Source of the DNA: Planctomycetota bacterium | GTDB taxonomy: Bacteria > Planctomycetota > Planctomycetia > Isosphaerales > Isosphaeraceae | Assembly: GCA_021818605.1 (NCBI GenBank) | Contig: JAKAUH010000033.1 | Coordinates: 1 to 12,767, forward strand | DNA length: 12,767 nt | Direction: 5' to 3' | Part shown: one piece after another, positions 5,828-12,767 of the stretch | How positions within the stretch are numbered: the first letter of the stretch is position 1 | How the letters are laid out: the number at the start of each line of letters is the position of its first letter | The notes under the pieces: model-generated | What the model saw: only the letters and a program-made list of their open reading frames with translations | Database searches by the model: none | What the model was told of the DNA's origin: nothing | Position numbers and translations under genes: made by a program

Positions 5828-6847
5828 ATGCGCGGTGCGTTCCTCTCGAACCCGTCGGAGCCGGATCTCAGCGTCGTCGTCCCTCTCTGCAACGAGGAGG
5901 AGACGGTGACCGACCTGTATCGTCGTCTCGTCGACGCTCTGGACGAGCTGGATCTCTCGTACGAACTGGTGCTGGTCGACGATGGCAGCATGGACGCGAC
6001 CGCGTCAATGATCGACGCGCTGGCCGACGAGGACGACCGGCTGGCCGTGGTGCACCTCAGCCGCAACTTCGGCCACCAGGCCGCGGTTTCGGCGGGGATC
6101 GACCGGGCGCTGGGCCGGGCCGTGATGGTGATGGACGGCGACCTTCAGGACCCGCCCGAGCTGATCCCGCAGTTTGTCGATGTCTGGCGCTCGGGGTACG
6201 ACGTCGTCTACGGAGTCCGTCGGCATCGCAAGGAGTCACTGTTCAAGCGGGCGGGCTACGCGGCGTTCTACCGGCTCTGGAACGCGATCAGCGACCTGGA
6301 CATCCCGCTGGATAGCGGCGACTTCTGCCTGATGGACCGCCGGGTCGTCGAGGTGCTGCGGCACCTGCCTGAGCGGATGCGGTTCGTGCGGGGCCTGCGG
6401 ACCTTCGTCGGCTTCCGCCAGATCGGCCTGCCGTATGACCGCGCGGGCCGCGAGGCGGGTTCGTCAAAATACAGCCTCGGGGCCCTGGTCGAGCTGGCCA
6501 TGGACGGGCTGGTCAGCTTCAGCAGCTACCCCCTGCGCCTGCTGACGCGAATCGGCCTGGCGACGATCACGACGGCGTTCGTCCTTCTGGCCTGGGTGCT
6601 CTCGGACGCGTGGATCACCCACACCGCCCCGCGCGGCTGGGCCAGCCTGCTCGTGGCCGTTCTGTTCCTCTCTTCCGTGCAGCTCCTCTCGCTCGGAATC
6701 ATCGGCGAGTACATCCGGCTGATCTTCCTCGAGGTGAAGGGACGGCCGACCTATATCGTGGCGGAGCGCGTGACGCGAGTGGATGAGCCCGACCGAGGCC
6801 CCCGAACGCCGCGCGCTGCGCGTCCCGAACGAGTCACTCTGCCATGA
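5828..6847 (+). CDS. Family 2 glycosyltransferase, polyisoprenyl-phosphate type, with membrane anchor
   Basis: A 339-residue enzyme of the DPM1/GtrB/ArnC-like group, which moves a sugar from a nucleotide donor to a polyisoprenyl phosphate at the inner membrane face. The GT-A domain shows VVVPLCNEEE (16-25), LVDDGS (49-54), HLSRNFGHQAAVSAGID (76-92), and the metal-binding DGDLQDPPE (103-111). SGDFCLMDRRV (163-173) and the GSSKYSLGAL segment (211-220) are also typical. Two membrane helices follow, about 238-260 and 271-297, then a soluble Arg/Pro-rich tail. I chose ATG 5828; GTG 5786 would add 14 residues including three Cys with no better ribosome site. Its stop overlaps the start of the methyltransferase gene as ATGA, so the two are likely co-translated. 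The sugar and the final product cannot be read from sequence. Confidence 0.92.
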   Translation: MRGAFLSNPSEPDLSVVVPLCNEEETVTDLYRRLVDALDELDLSYELVLVDDGSMDATASMIDALADEDDRLAVVHLSRNFGHQAAVSAGIDRALGRAVMVMDGDLQDPPELIPQFVDVWRSGYDVVYGVRRHRKESLFKRAGYAAFYRLWNAISDLDIPLDSGDFCLMDRRVVEVLRHLPERMRFVRGLRTFVGFRQIGLPYDRAGREAGSSKYSLGALVELAMDGLVSFSSYPLRLLTRIGLATITTAFVLLAWVLSDAWITHTAPRGWASLLVAVLFLSSVQLLSLGIIGEYIRLIFLEVKGRPTYIVAERVTRVDEPDRGPRTPRAARPERVTLP

Positions 6848-7650
6848 TCGAGCGCTGGTCGCGCGGCGAGGCCGACCGCAACATGCCCGAGGAGATCCTG
6901 GTCGACCTGGCCGGGCTAATCCGCCGGCACCCGTGGTGGCGAGCTCGAGCGATCTTGACGCTCGACCTGCTGGACGAGCTGGGCGTCCGCCCGCCCTCGC
7001 GGGTCCTGGACGTCGGCTGCGGCTGGGGCGTGACCCTCGAGTCGCTCGAACGCCGCGGATATGACGCGGCCGGGATGGACGTCTCGCGCCGGACGCTCGA
7101 GGCACTCGACCGCCCGGGGCGTCGCCTGATCGAGGCCGACCTGACCGGCCCGATCCATTGTCCAGAACCGTCACACGACGCGGTGCTCGCGCTCGACGTC
7201 ATCGAGCACCTCGACGACGATCGCGCGGCCGTGGCGCGGCTGGCCGAGCTGGTCCGCCCCGGCGGGATCGTGATCGCGAGCGTCCCGGCACTCCCCGAGC
7301 TTTCGGGGGAATTCGACACAATCCAGGGGCACCGGCGGCGGTACACGCCTGAAGCGCTTCGCGCCGCGTTTGCTGGATCGGGCCTGGCGCTGGAACACGT
7401 CTTCTGGTGGGGCCGCTGGCTGGTTCCGGCGCTCCGGCGGCAGCGGGCGCGCTCCAGAATGCAACCGGGCGACTCGCCCGCGCAGGCGTATCGCCGCTAT
7501 CTCGAGCTGCCGCCCTATCCGATTCCCGCGATCGCGCGCCTGGCCTTTGCGTTCGAGAATCCCCAGGCACGGCGGGGACGCTTACGCACAGGAACCTCGC
7601 TATTCGCCGTTGCGCGGCGGGTCGAGCGGATTCAGGCCCTGGTCTCCTGA
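6844..7650 (+). CDS. Class I SAM-dependent methyltransferase
   Basis: A 268-residue methyltransferase of the Methyltransf_11/12 type. The SAM-binding motif I is VLDVGCGWG (54-62), the acidic residue after strand 2 is Asp79 (AGMDVS), motif post-I/IV is LALDVIEHLDDD (115-126), and LVRPGGIVIASVP (136-148) forms the following strands. HRRRYTPEALRAAF is typical of the segment after the core in this group. The C-terminal part is basic, with an aromatic-rich stretch (VFWWGRWLVPALRR) that could touch the membrane or a lipid substrate. The start ATG 6844 overlaps the glycosyltransferase stop and has no good ribosome site of its own, so translational coupling is likely. It may methylate the glycan or lipid made by its partner; that is inference from context. 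Its last 19 bases overlap the convergent Nudix gene. Confidence 0.9.
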   Translation: MIERWSRGEADRNMPEEILVDLAGLIRRHPWWRARAILTLDLLDELGVRPPSRVLDVGCGWGVTLESLERRGYDAAGMDVSRRTLEALDRPGRRLIEADLTGPIHCPEPSHDAVLALDVIEHLDDDRAAVARLAELVRPGGIVIASVPALPELSGEFDTIQGHRRRYTPEALRAAFAGSGLALEHVFWWGRWLVPALRRQRARSRMQPGDSPAQAYRRYLELPPYPIPAIARLAFAFENPQARRGRLRTGTSLFAVARRVERIQALVS

Positions 7651-8210
7651 CGGTCCATGAACTGCCACTGGAGCAAACCCGCCACGCAGGCCGCGTGGTC
7701 GATGCGGCCGTCCTGGATCATGGCGAGGATCTCCGCCTTCGGGACGAGCTCGATCGCCAGCTCCTCGGCCGCGTCGGGATTGGGCTCGGAGACGGAGTGC
7801 GCGTTGCGAATCAGCACCGTGGTGATCGCCATCGACAGGAGCGCCGGGTTGGGACGCAGGACGCCCAGACACTCGGGCGGATCGCCGGCGTAGCCGGTTT
7901 CCTCAAGCAGCTCGCGGGCGCCCGCATCGCCCGGGTTCTCGCCCGCGTCGAGCAGACCGCCGGGGGTCTCGAGACTGTCCCGACCCGACCCGGCGCGGAA
8001 CTGCCGGACCAAAATAACGTGATCCTCGGGCGTCACGGCAATGACGTGCACGCCGTCGGCGAGCTCGGTGACGTAGAAGTCGTGGCAGATCCCGCTGCGC
8101 ACCGATCGGAACCGACGCCGGCGCAGACGGAACAGCCACGTCTCGGCGATCGTCTCATCGTGAGAACCGTCGTCTTCGGAGATCCACGAGGCTTGAGATT
8201 GGGTGCTCAC
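7632..8210 (-). CDS. Nudix hydrolase, ADP-ribose pyrophosphatase-like
   Basis: A 192-residue Nudix protein. The complete Nudix box spans 85-107: Gly85, Glu91, then RELLEETGY (99-107), with Glu103 and Glu104 as the metal ligands. Upstream, HVILVRQFRAG (64-74) and LETPGGLLDAGE (80-91) match the ADP-sugar pyrophosphatase (NudF-like) group, which cleaves ADP-ribose or related nucleotide sugars. The exact substrate cannot be told. The start is GTG 8210, with no strong ribosome site; no better start precedes the conserved region. It lies 88 bases after hisG on the same strand, behind a cluster of hairpins, so it may be read through from the his operon or separately. Confidence 0.94.
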   Translation of the reverse strand: MSTQSQASWISEDDGSHDETIAETWLFRLRRRRFRSVRSGICHDFYVTELADGVHVIAVTPEDHVILVRQFRAGSGRDSLETPGGLLDAGENPGDAGARELLEETGYAGDPPECLGVLRPNPALLSMAITTVLIRNAHSVSEPNPDAAEELAIELVPKAEILAMIQDGRIDHAACVAGLLQWQFMDRQETRA

Positions 8211-8235
8211 GGGGCTCTACCGTTCGTTCGAGGAT

Positions 8236-8298
8236 GTCGGGCAGGAATGCCCGACCGACTTTCTGTCGGGCAGATTCTGTCGGGCAGGAATGCCCGAG
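8236..8298. repeat. Cluster of GTCGGGCA hairpins between hisG and the Nudix gene
   Basis: GTCGGGCAGGAATGCCCGAC (8236-8255) is an 8-bp perfect inverted repeat around GGAA. A second copy at 8279-8298 differs only in the last base. Between them TTCTGTCGGGCAG occurs twice in tandem (8261-8273, 8275-8287), so the second hairpin includes part of a duplication. The cluster directly abuts the hisG stop codon at 8299-8301. It could block 3' exonucleases or reduce read-through; no T-run follows on the minus strand, so a classic terminator is not shown. Confidence 0.8.
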
Positions 8299-9363
8299 CT
8301 ACTTCGCCTCCGGCGTCTCCAGGCGACGGCGCAGCTCGTCAAACGTCGAGGGGGCATCGCGGTCGAAGACGACGTGCGGCTTGAGGCCGACGACGCGGCC
8401 GGCTCCCAGGCGGAGCAGCTCGCGACGGCATGGCGTGAGCTTTCGCACCGGCAGGAGCGCCGTCACCCGCCACCCGGCCGTCTCGATGTTGTGCCACACG
8501 TCGCCCCGCGCGATGTGCGTGCCGCCCTGCTCGCGGAGGTACTCGGCGACGACCGCCGCGGTCCTCGCCGCGGGGATGTCCTCGACCGCGCTGCCGACGA
8601 CCTCCAGGTGCAGCCAGCCCTCGGTGCCGCGCACGCCGTCCATCGCGTCGAGCAGATGAGCGAGCGGGCCGTCGTCCCCCTCACGCACAAGCCTGGCGAG
8701 GCTGGCGGCGTGACCGATCAGGCACGCGGCCGAGTCCAGGATGGTGCCTCCCTCCAGCTCGCGCAGGCGGTTGTCCTTCAGCGTCGTGCCCGAGCTGGTC
8801 AGGTCGACGATGATATCGGCGATGCCCAGGCTCGGGTGCAATTCGAGCGCGCCGTCGGACTGGATGAGCTGGTAGTAGTAGATGCCCAGGCTGCGGAAGT
8901 GCTGCCGCACGAGCGATGGGTACTTCGTCGAGACACGGAACGTCCGCCCGGCGGCGCGCGACTCGGTCGTCAGGTCAACCAGGTCCATCATGTGCGTGAC
9001 GTCGATCCAGCTCTCGGGCACGGCGACCGTCAGCCGGCAGCCGCCATAGCCCAGGTCGGGGACGACCGCGATCGATGAGGTGGACTCGAACGCGTGCTCG
9101 GCGTACACATCCATCCCCGTGACGCCCAGGTGGCAACGGCCCTCGAGCACCTGGATCACGATGTCCGTCGGCCGCATGAACACAACGTGGAACCGCGGAT
9201 GACCGACGATCGTCGCCTCGTACTGCCGGTCGCTGGCGCGCCGAACCTTGTAGCCCGCCGATTTGAGCAGGTCGATGATCCCCTCGTACAGGTGCCCCTT
9301 CGACGGGACCGCCAGGCGGATCGTGCCGGAATCGGATTCGGAAGCGGGTGAATTCATGGTCAT
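8299..9363 (-). CDS. hisG: ATP phosphoribosyltransferase catalytic subunit (unusually long)
   Basis: HisG joins ATP and PRPP in the first, feedback-controlled step of histidine synthesis. The catalytic core covers about 15-225: LAVPSKGHLYEGIIDLLKSAG (16-36), GVTGMDVYAEH (80-90), STKYP (145-149) and the PRPP loop GIADIIVDLTSSGTTLKDN (180-198). The remaining 125 residues include GWRVTALLPVRKLTPCRRELLRLGAGRVVGLKP (297-329, given by its ends GWRVTALLPV and LGAGRVVGLKP), which resembles the C-terminal allosteric domain of long-form HisG. At 354 residues it is longer than the usual short form (about 210) and long form (about 290-300). A short form would be expected beside hisZ. The start overlaps the hisZ stop as ATGA; GAAGG stands about 8 bases upstream. 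A hairpin cluster begins at its stop. Confidence 0.9.
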   Translation of the reverse strand: MTMNSPASESDSGTIRLAVPSKGHLYEGIIDLLKSAGYKVRRASDRQYEATIVGHPRFHVVFMRPTDIVIQVLEGRCHLGVTGMDVYAEHAFESTSSIAVVPDLGYGGCRLTVAVPESWIDVTHMMDLVDLTTESRAAGRTFRVSTKYPSLVRQHFRSLGIYYYQLIQSDGALELHPSLGIADIIVDLTSSGTTLKDNRLRELEGGTILDSAACLIGHAASLARLVREGDDGPLAHLLDAMDGVRGTEGWLHLEVVGSAVEDIPAARTAAVVAEYLREQGGTHIARGDVWHNIETAGWRVTALLPVRKLTPCRRELLRLGAGRVVGLKPHVVFDRDAPSTFDELRRRLETPEAK

Positions 9364-10655
9364 GTTCGCGCCCTTCCGCGCGGGGTTTGAGCATCGAGAA
9401 CCTCGGCGAGCCGCTCGAGGCCGAACGCGAAGCCGACGCCCCGGCTGTCACGCCCCGCACCGGCGCCGAGCACCTGCGCCAGCCCGTCGTACCGGCCGCC
9501 GCCGCAGACGTCCAGCGGGCCGGAGTCAGTCGCGACGACCAGCTCGAAGATCATCTGTGAGTAGAATCCGATCCCGCGGCCGAAGCCCAGGTCGAGCTCC
9601 AGCCGATCGGCGTTGATCCCCTGCGCGACCAGCCGGTCGACCAGGTCGTGAAGTGCGGCGATCGATTGGGGTGCGATCTCCGCCATCTCGGACGAGAGCC
9701 GCGCGAGGACGGAGCGCGCCGGCCCGCGCTGCTCGGCCAGGCGGTGCACCTGGTCGCGGACGCGGCCGAGCAGGTTCTCCAGGCGATGGCCCAGGTCCCA
9801 CTTGCGCCGCATCCGGTCGATGATCTCGTGCCCCGAGCGCCGACCGGTGACATTCGGCACGAGCTGGTGGAACAGGCGATCGACGCCGGCAGCATCGGAC
9901 GACCCGACGGCCGGCACGATCTCATCGGCGTCTCCGCCCGGCCTGAGCCAGCCGGCGAGGCGGTCGAGGGCCGATTCAAGCGCGACGACCCGCCCCCCCT
10001 CGGCGGCGGCGGCGCTCAGGATCTCGACGAGTGCCGCAGCGGCCGTCGGGGGCAGCTCGGTCCCTTCGAGGATCTCGACGATCAACCCGACGTGGCCCAG
10101 GCGGATCTTCGCACCGGCGATGCCCGACTCGGCCAGCGCGCGGTCGGCCAGGGCGATGACCTCGGCGTCGGCCGCGGGGCCATCGGCGCCGAGCACCTCG
10201 ACACCGACCTGGGTGAACTCACGGAGCCGCATGCGGTCGGTCCCTGGCTCATCCTCGCGGCGGAACACCGGGCCCGACAGGCTGACACGCCAGGGCAGGG
10301 GGGGGAGCGGATCGGGCAACTCGGCGTAGGCGCGCACCACGCTGGCGGTCAGCTCGGGCCGGAGGCAGACCCCCGACGACCCCGCGTCGGCCAGCTCGAA
10401 CAGCTTCGCCACGATCCCCGCGCCGCTCTTGCGCTCGTGCAGGTCGATGTACTCGAGGATCGGCGTGCGGATTCTCAGATAGCCGGCGCGGGCGAACTTC
10501 TCGAGCAGCGACGACTCGAGCGACGACAGCCGGGCGCAGTCGGCCGTCAGCCAGTCGCGCGTGCCCGGGACCAGACCCACCGGCCGTTCGGCGCGAGCAG
10601 ACGGGGAGACATCGGCCGACTGGCCCGTCAGGGGGGGTTGTGAACGCGCGGTCAT
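9360..10655 (-). CDS. hisZ: HisZ, ATP phosphoribosyltransferase regulatory subunit (HisRS paralogue)
   Basis: A 431-residue class II aminoacyl-tRNA-synthetase-like protein without an anticodon-binding domain. HisZ does not charge tRNA; it binds HisG and confers activity and histidine feedback. Class II signatures are present: TPILEY (64-69), LRPELTASVVRAY (98-110), FRREDEPGTDRMRLREFTQ (131-149), GRGIGFYSQMIFE (359-371), GGGRYDGL (385-392) and motif 3, GVGFAFGLERL (406-416). The chain ends about 15 residues after motif 3, where HisRS continues for about 100 more. GRGIGFY replaces the RGLDYY of true HisRS, so the histidine-recognition loop is altered. The start overlaps the hisS stop as ATGA and GGAGG lies 9 bases upstream inside hisS. 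An atypical second HisRS is less likely, because complete hisS is adjacent and hisG follows. Confidence 0.9.
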   Translation of the reverse strand: MTARSQPPLTGQSADVSPSARAERPVGLVPGTRDWLTADCARLSSLESSLLEKFARAGYLRIRTPILEYIDLHERKSGAGIVAKLFELADAGSSGVCLRPELTASVVRAYAELPDPLPPLPWRVSLSGPVFRREDEPGTDRMRLREFTQVGVEVLGADGPAADAEVIALADRALAESGIAGAKIRLGHVGLIVEILEGTELPPTAAAALVEILSAAAAEGGRVVALESALDRLAGWLRPGGDADEIVPAVGSSDAAGVDRLFHQLVPNVTGRRSGHEIIDRMRRKWDLGHRLENLLGRVRDQVHRLAEQRGPARSVLARLSSEMAEIAPQSIAALHDLVDRLVAQGINADRLELDLGFGRGIGFYSQMIFELVVATDSGPLDVCGGGRYDGLAQVLGAGAGRDSRGVGFAFGLERLAEVLDAQTPRGRART

Positions 10656-12022
10656 ACTCCGGCCTCCTGCATCCTGACGACCTCGAGCATGCTCTGGACC
10701 GAGTCCTCGAGCACCGACTGATCGAGCCCTTTATCCTCGACCCGGGTGGCCAGGTTGCGCAGGTTGAACACGCCGCGGGAGGCCTCATCAGGTCCGACGA
10801 TCACCGCCAGCTTGTGCCCGCGTGACGAGCCGTAGCCCATTTGCTTGCCGATCGAGATCGGGTCGGGATAGACCTCGGCGCCGATCCCGGCGGCACGCAG
10901 GCGGGCCGCCAGGCTGAACGGCGTGATGGGCTCGACTCCGGGGAACTGCGCGACCAGCACTGGGGCGGTCGTCCCTGTCGCCTTCAGCCAGCCCGCCTCG
11001 TCCATCAGGGCGAGCAGCCGATCGAGGCCGATGGACGCTCCGACGCCCGGCAGCCGCCGCGTTGTGAACAGGCTGGCCAGGTTGTCGTAGCGCCCGCCCG
11101 AGGCGATGCTGCCGAACTTCTCCCAGTCCTTGACCGTCGTCTCGAACACGGTCCCCGTGTAATAGTCGAGCCCGCGCGCCAGGCCCAGGTCGATCGCCAG
11201 CCGGTCGCGTGGCACGCCCGCCGCGTCGAGCAGCGCGAGGACATTGCGGAGCGTGGCGATCCCGTGCGCGACGGCCGGATCCGAGCCCAGGCTGGCCTCG
11301 ACGCCGTCGAGCACCTCGGCCCCGCCGCGCCCGGACTCGGCGAAGTCGAGCACCCGCCGGGCCTGATCGTTCGCCAGCCCCGGCCCTCCCTCGCTGGCCG
11401 ACCGCTCGAGCTCGCCGAGCACGGCGTCCCGGCCGATCTTGGCGAGCTTGTCGAGCGAGCGAAGCACCTGGCCGGTCACGCCGGCCAGTCCGTGGGCGTT
11501 CAGGAACCCGTCGAGGATCTTGCGGTGGTTGAGGGTGATCGTGAACCCCGGCACGCCCGCGGCGTCGAGTGCGGCGTGGATGACCTGCGCGGTCTCGGCG
11601 TCAGCGACGGCGCTCTCGGTGCCGATCGTGTCGAAGTCGCACTGGACGAACTCGCGGAACCGCCCCTTCGCCGGCCGCTCGCCGCGGAACACCGAGCCGA
11701 TCGCGTATCGCTTGAACGGCGTGCCCAGCTCGTCGATGTGCTTCGCGGCGAACCGGGCCAGTGGCACGGTCAGGTCGAACCGGAGCGCCAGCTCGCCGGG
11801 CGTGCCCCCCTTGTTCGTCACCTCGAAGATCTGCCGCAGCACCTCGTCGGACCCGGCTCCCTTGCCGGTGAGTACCTCCATCCGCTCGATATGCGGCGTC
11901 TCGATCGGCACGAACCCGAACGCGCCAAACGTCCGGCGGAAGGCCGCCAGCATGCGCTCTCGGGGGATCATCACGGACGGCGGCAGGTCTCTCAGGCCGC
12001 CGGCTACTCGAGGGTCGATCAT
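10652..12022 (-). CDS. hisS: Histidyl-tRNA synthetase
   Basis: A 456-residue cytoplasmic class II synthetase that charges tRNA-His. Conserved segments in order are RVAGGLRDLPP (5-15), RFDLTVPLAR (81-90), GSVFRGERPAKGRFREFVQCD (109-129, ends given), the HisRS-specific ARGLDYYTGTVFE (282-294), SGGRYDNL (308-315), motif 3 GVGASIGLDRL (326-336), and a C-terminal anticodon-binding domain at about 353-450 (APVLVAQF, then RAAGIGAEVY and GHKLAVIVGPDE). I chose ATG 12022: the protein then begins just before the conserved N-terminus. The frame stays open to 12160, but those extra 46 residues are Arg-rich, low in conservation and include the proposed promoter. No clear Shine-Dalgarno sequence precedes the ATG. 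It is the first gene of the hisS-hisZ-hisG series. Confidence 0.96.
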   Translation of the reverse strand: MIDPRVAGGLRDLPPSVMIPRERMLAAFRRTFGAFGFVPIETPHIERMEVLTGKGAGSDEVLRQIFEVTNKGGTPGELALRFDLTVPLARFAAKHIDELGTPFKRYAIGSVFRGERPAKGRFREFVQCDFDTIGTESAVADAETAQVIHAALDAAGVPGFTITLNHRKILDGFLNAHGLAGVTGQVLRSLDKLAKIGRDAVLGELERSASEGGPGLANDQARRVLDFAESGRGGAEVLDGVEASLGSDPAVAHGIATLRNVLALLDAAGVPRDRLAIDLGLARGLDYYTGTVFETTVKDWEKFGSIASGGRYDNLASLFTTRRLPGVGASIGLDRLLALMDEAGWLKATGTTAPVLVAQFPGVEPITPFSLAARLRAAGIGAEVYPDPISIGKQMGYGSSRGHKLAVIVGPDEASRGVFNLRNLATRVEDKGLDQSVLEDSVQSMLEVVRMQEAGV

Positions 12023-12452
12023 GGATGTCGGGCTTTCGTCAAGGATTCTGTCATTCCCGCGGACCCTGGATTGTACCATCCGATCGGGTGGCCGGGCTCC
12101 CCGATCCCCGGCGCATCGTCGGCGAGGCGAGTCGGCGAGCCGGGTGGCCGCCCGGCACAATCGGTCGGATCCCGCCGGTTCGGGCGGTCCCGCCGGTCAT
12201 GTGAAGATTGACGAAATCCCGGGCGCAGATCCTGCCGTCGGACAGCCACGCCCGGAAGCAATCGTCCGGCAGGCCGCGTGGCTGGCCGGATTCGAGCGTC
12301 CTGGCGCCGTTCTGGGCCATGCCCCGAATTTGCGCGATCGCGGGCGCAGGGATCGCAGGCCATCCAGCGAGACCGGAATCGTGTGAAAGGCCGAACGAGG
12401 GGTCGGGCGGGGGTGGAACGACGATCGAACAGAAGAGGGGTCGCCCATTTGG
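12023..12452. other. Divergent intergenic region between hisS and the CPFC protein gene
   Basis: These 430 bases hold no gene I can support. The frames that cross it are Arg/Pro/Ser-rich, typical of chance open frames in GC-rich DNA. The side next to hisS carries the candidate extended -10 box. I see no T-box-like or other clear riboswitch, no tRNA and no strong promoter toward the right-hand gene. Confidence 0.5.
12070..12078 (-). promoter_or_regulatory. Candidate extended -10 promoter of the hisS operon
   Basis: The minus strand reads TGGTACAAT, a TG-n extended -10 with a 5 of 6 match to TATAAT, about 48 bases before the hisS start codon. No convincing -35 box stands at 17 bases. It is read by eye and is a candidate only. 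Confidence 0.35.
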
Positions 12453-12737
12453 TTGCGAAATTGGATGGCCGCTGCGGTGGCAGCGATGCTCGTGCTGATG
12501 GCGTCGCCGCAGGCCGCCTGTCCGTTCTGCGAGTCCGAGACCGGGCAGCGAGTGCGGGCGACGGTGTTCGGAACGGATTTTGGGTGGAACCTGCTGGAGA
12601 CCATGCTCCCCTTCGCGGTGTTCCTCGGCGTCGCCGTGGTGATCCAGGGCGGCTGGCCGGGCACTGGCCGGCCCGCTCGCAATGATGGCACGCGCCCCAG
12701 GCCCGCATGTTGCATGTCGTTATCAGGGTGGGACTGA
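12453..12737 (+). CDS. Small exported or membrane protein with CPFC motif, 94 aa
   Basis: The N-terminus MRNWMAAAVAAMLVLMASPQA looks like a signal peptide or membrane anchor, with cleavage possible just before ACPFC. Cys23-Pro-Phe-Cys26 follows at once, then a short polar segment (ESETGQRVRATVFGTDFGWN), a second hydrophobic helix (LLETMLPFAVFLGVAVVIQGG, 47-67, given by its ends) and a loose polar tail with another Cys pair. The CxxC could bind metal or haem, or act in redox chemistry outside the membrane; nothing decides. Short proteins with this CPFC arrangement are, as I recall, frequent in planctomycetes. The start TTG 12453 is preferred over ATG 12465 because it supplies the basic residue expected at the head of a signal peptide and GAGGGG lies about 12 bases upstream. 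Transcribed divergently from hisS. Confidence 0.65.
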   Translation: MRNWMAAAVAAMLVLMASPQAACPFCESETGQRVRATVFGTDFGWNLLETMLPFAVFLGVAVVIQGGWPGTGRPARNDGTRPRPACCMSLSGWD

Positions 12738-12767
12738 AGCTGGATGCCACCGGTCAACGGTCACTCA

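Noticed and set aside
8203..9078. Plus-strand open frame of 291 codons opposite hisG
   Set aside because: Shadow of hisG; it also reads through the palindromic repeats.
9648..10643. Plus-strand open frame of 331 codons opposite hisZ
   Set aside because: Shadow of hisZ, with no motif or ribosome site.
12023..12160. 46-residue N-terminal extension of HisRS
   Set aside because: Arg-rich and unlike any HisRS N-terminus; the conserved protein starts at ATG 12022 and the extension covers a promoter candidate.
10841..12211. Plus-strand open frame of 456 codons opposite hisS
   Set aside because: hisS is certain from its class II motifs; the opposite frame has no domain and is an effect of codon bias.
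12197..12757. Minus-strand open frame of 186 codons at the right edge
   Set aside because: Low-complexity Arg/Ser/Pro composition; the plus-strand frame has a signal peptide, CPFC motif and membrane helix and is the better choice.

Overview
The window is GC-rich bacterial chromosome with densely packed genes on both strands. I infer a planctomycete, probably Isosphaeraceae-like. The reasons are the very high GC, the free use of GTG and TTG starts, the small secreted CPFC-motif protein at the right edge, and the palindromic repeats between genes. This placement comes from general resemblance and not from any search.

Left part (1-3841). The tail of an unidentified plus-strand gene is followed by a 97-residue hypothetical gene that lies between two copies of a hairpin repeat. 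A minus-strand series follows. In transcription order it is a MerR-type regulator with a cobalamin-binding-like sensor domain (CarH/LitR architecture), an RpoD-family sigma factor and a XerC/XerD-type tyrosine recombinase. The sensor keeps the WX9EH motif of CarH proteins but has Tyr where the cobalamin-ligating His is expected. Its promoter region carries TGAACG direct repeats.

Middle part (3842-7650). On the plus strand lie pyrE, a second full copy of the hairpin repeat, and an unrecognised protein with a possible PD-(D/E)XK-like nuclease core and a C-terminal helical region. A short tandem repeat region follows, then a polyisoprenyl-phosphate-type glycosyltransferase overlapping a class I methyltransferase by ATGA. 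The last two probably act together on an envelope glycan or lipid.

Right part (7632-12767). A minus-strand operon reads hisS, hisZ, hisG, with ATGA overlaps at both junctions. It is followed, after a cluster of GTCGGGCA hairpins, by a Nudix hydrolase gene whose 3' end overlaps the convergent methyltransferase gene by 19 bp. HisRS charges tRNA-His. HisZ is its paralogue without an anticodon-binding domain and regulates HisG, the first enzyme of histidine synthesis. HisG here is unusually long for a HisZ partner. Divergent from hisS, a small exported protein with a CPFC motif ends the window.

The most interesting items are the hairpin repeat family, in which three consecutive base pairs of the outer stem have changed in a compensated way between two copies; the CarH-like regulator that has lost its cobalamin ligand next to a sigma factor; and the HisZ plus long-form HisG combination. 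I found no rRNA, tRNA, CRISPR array or intact insertion sequence.
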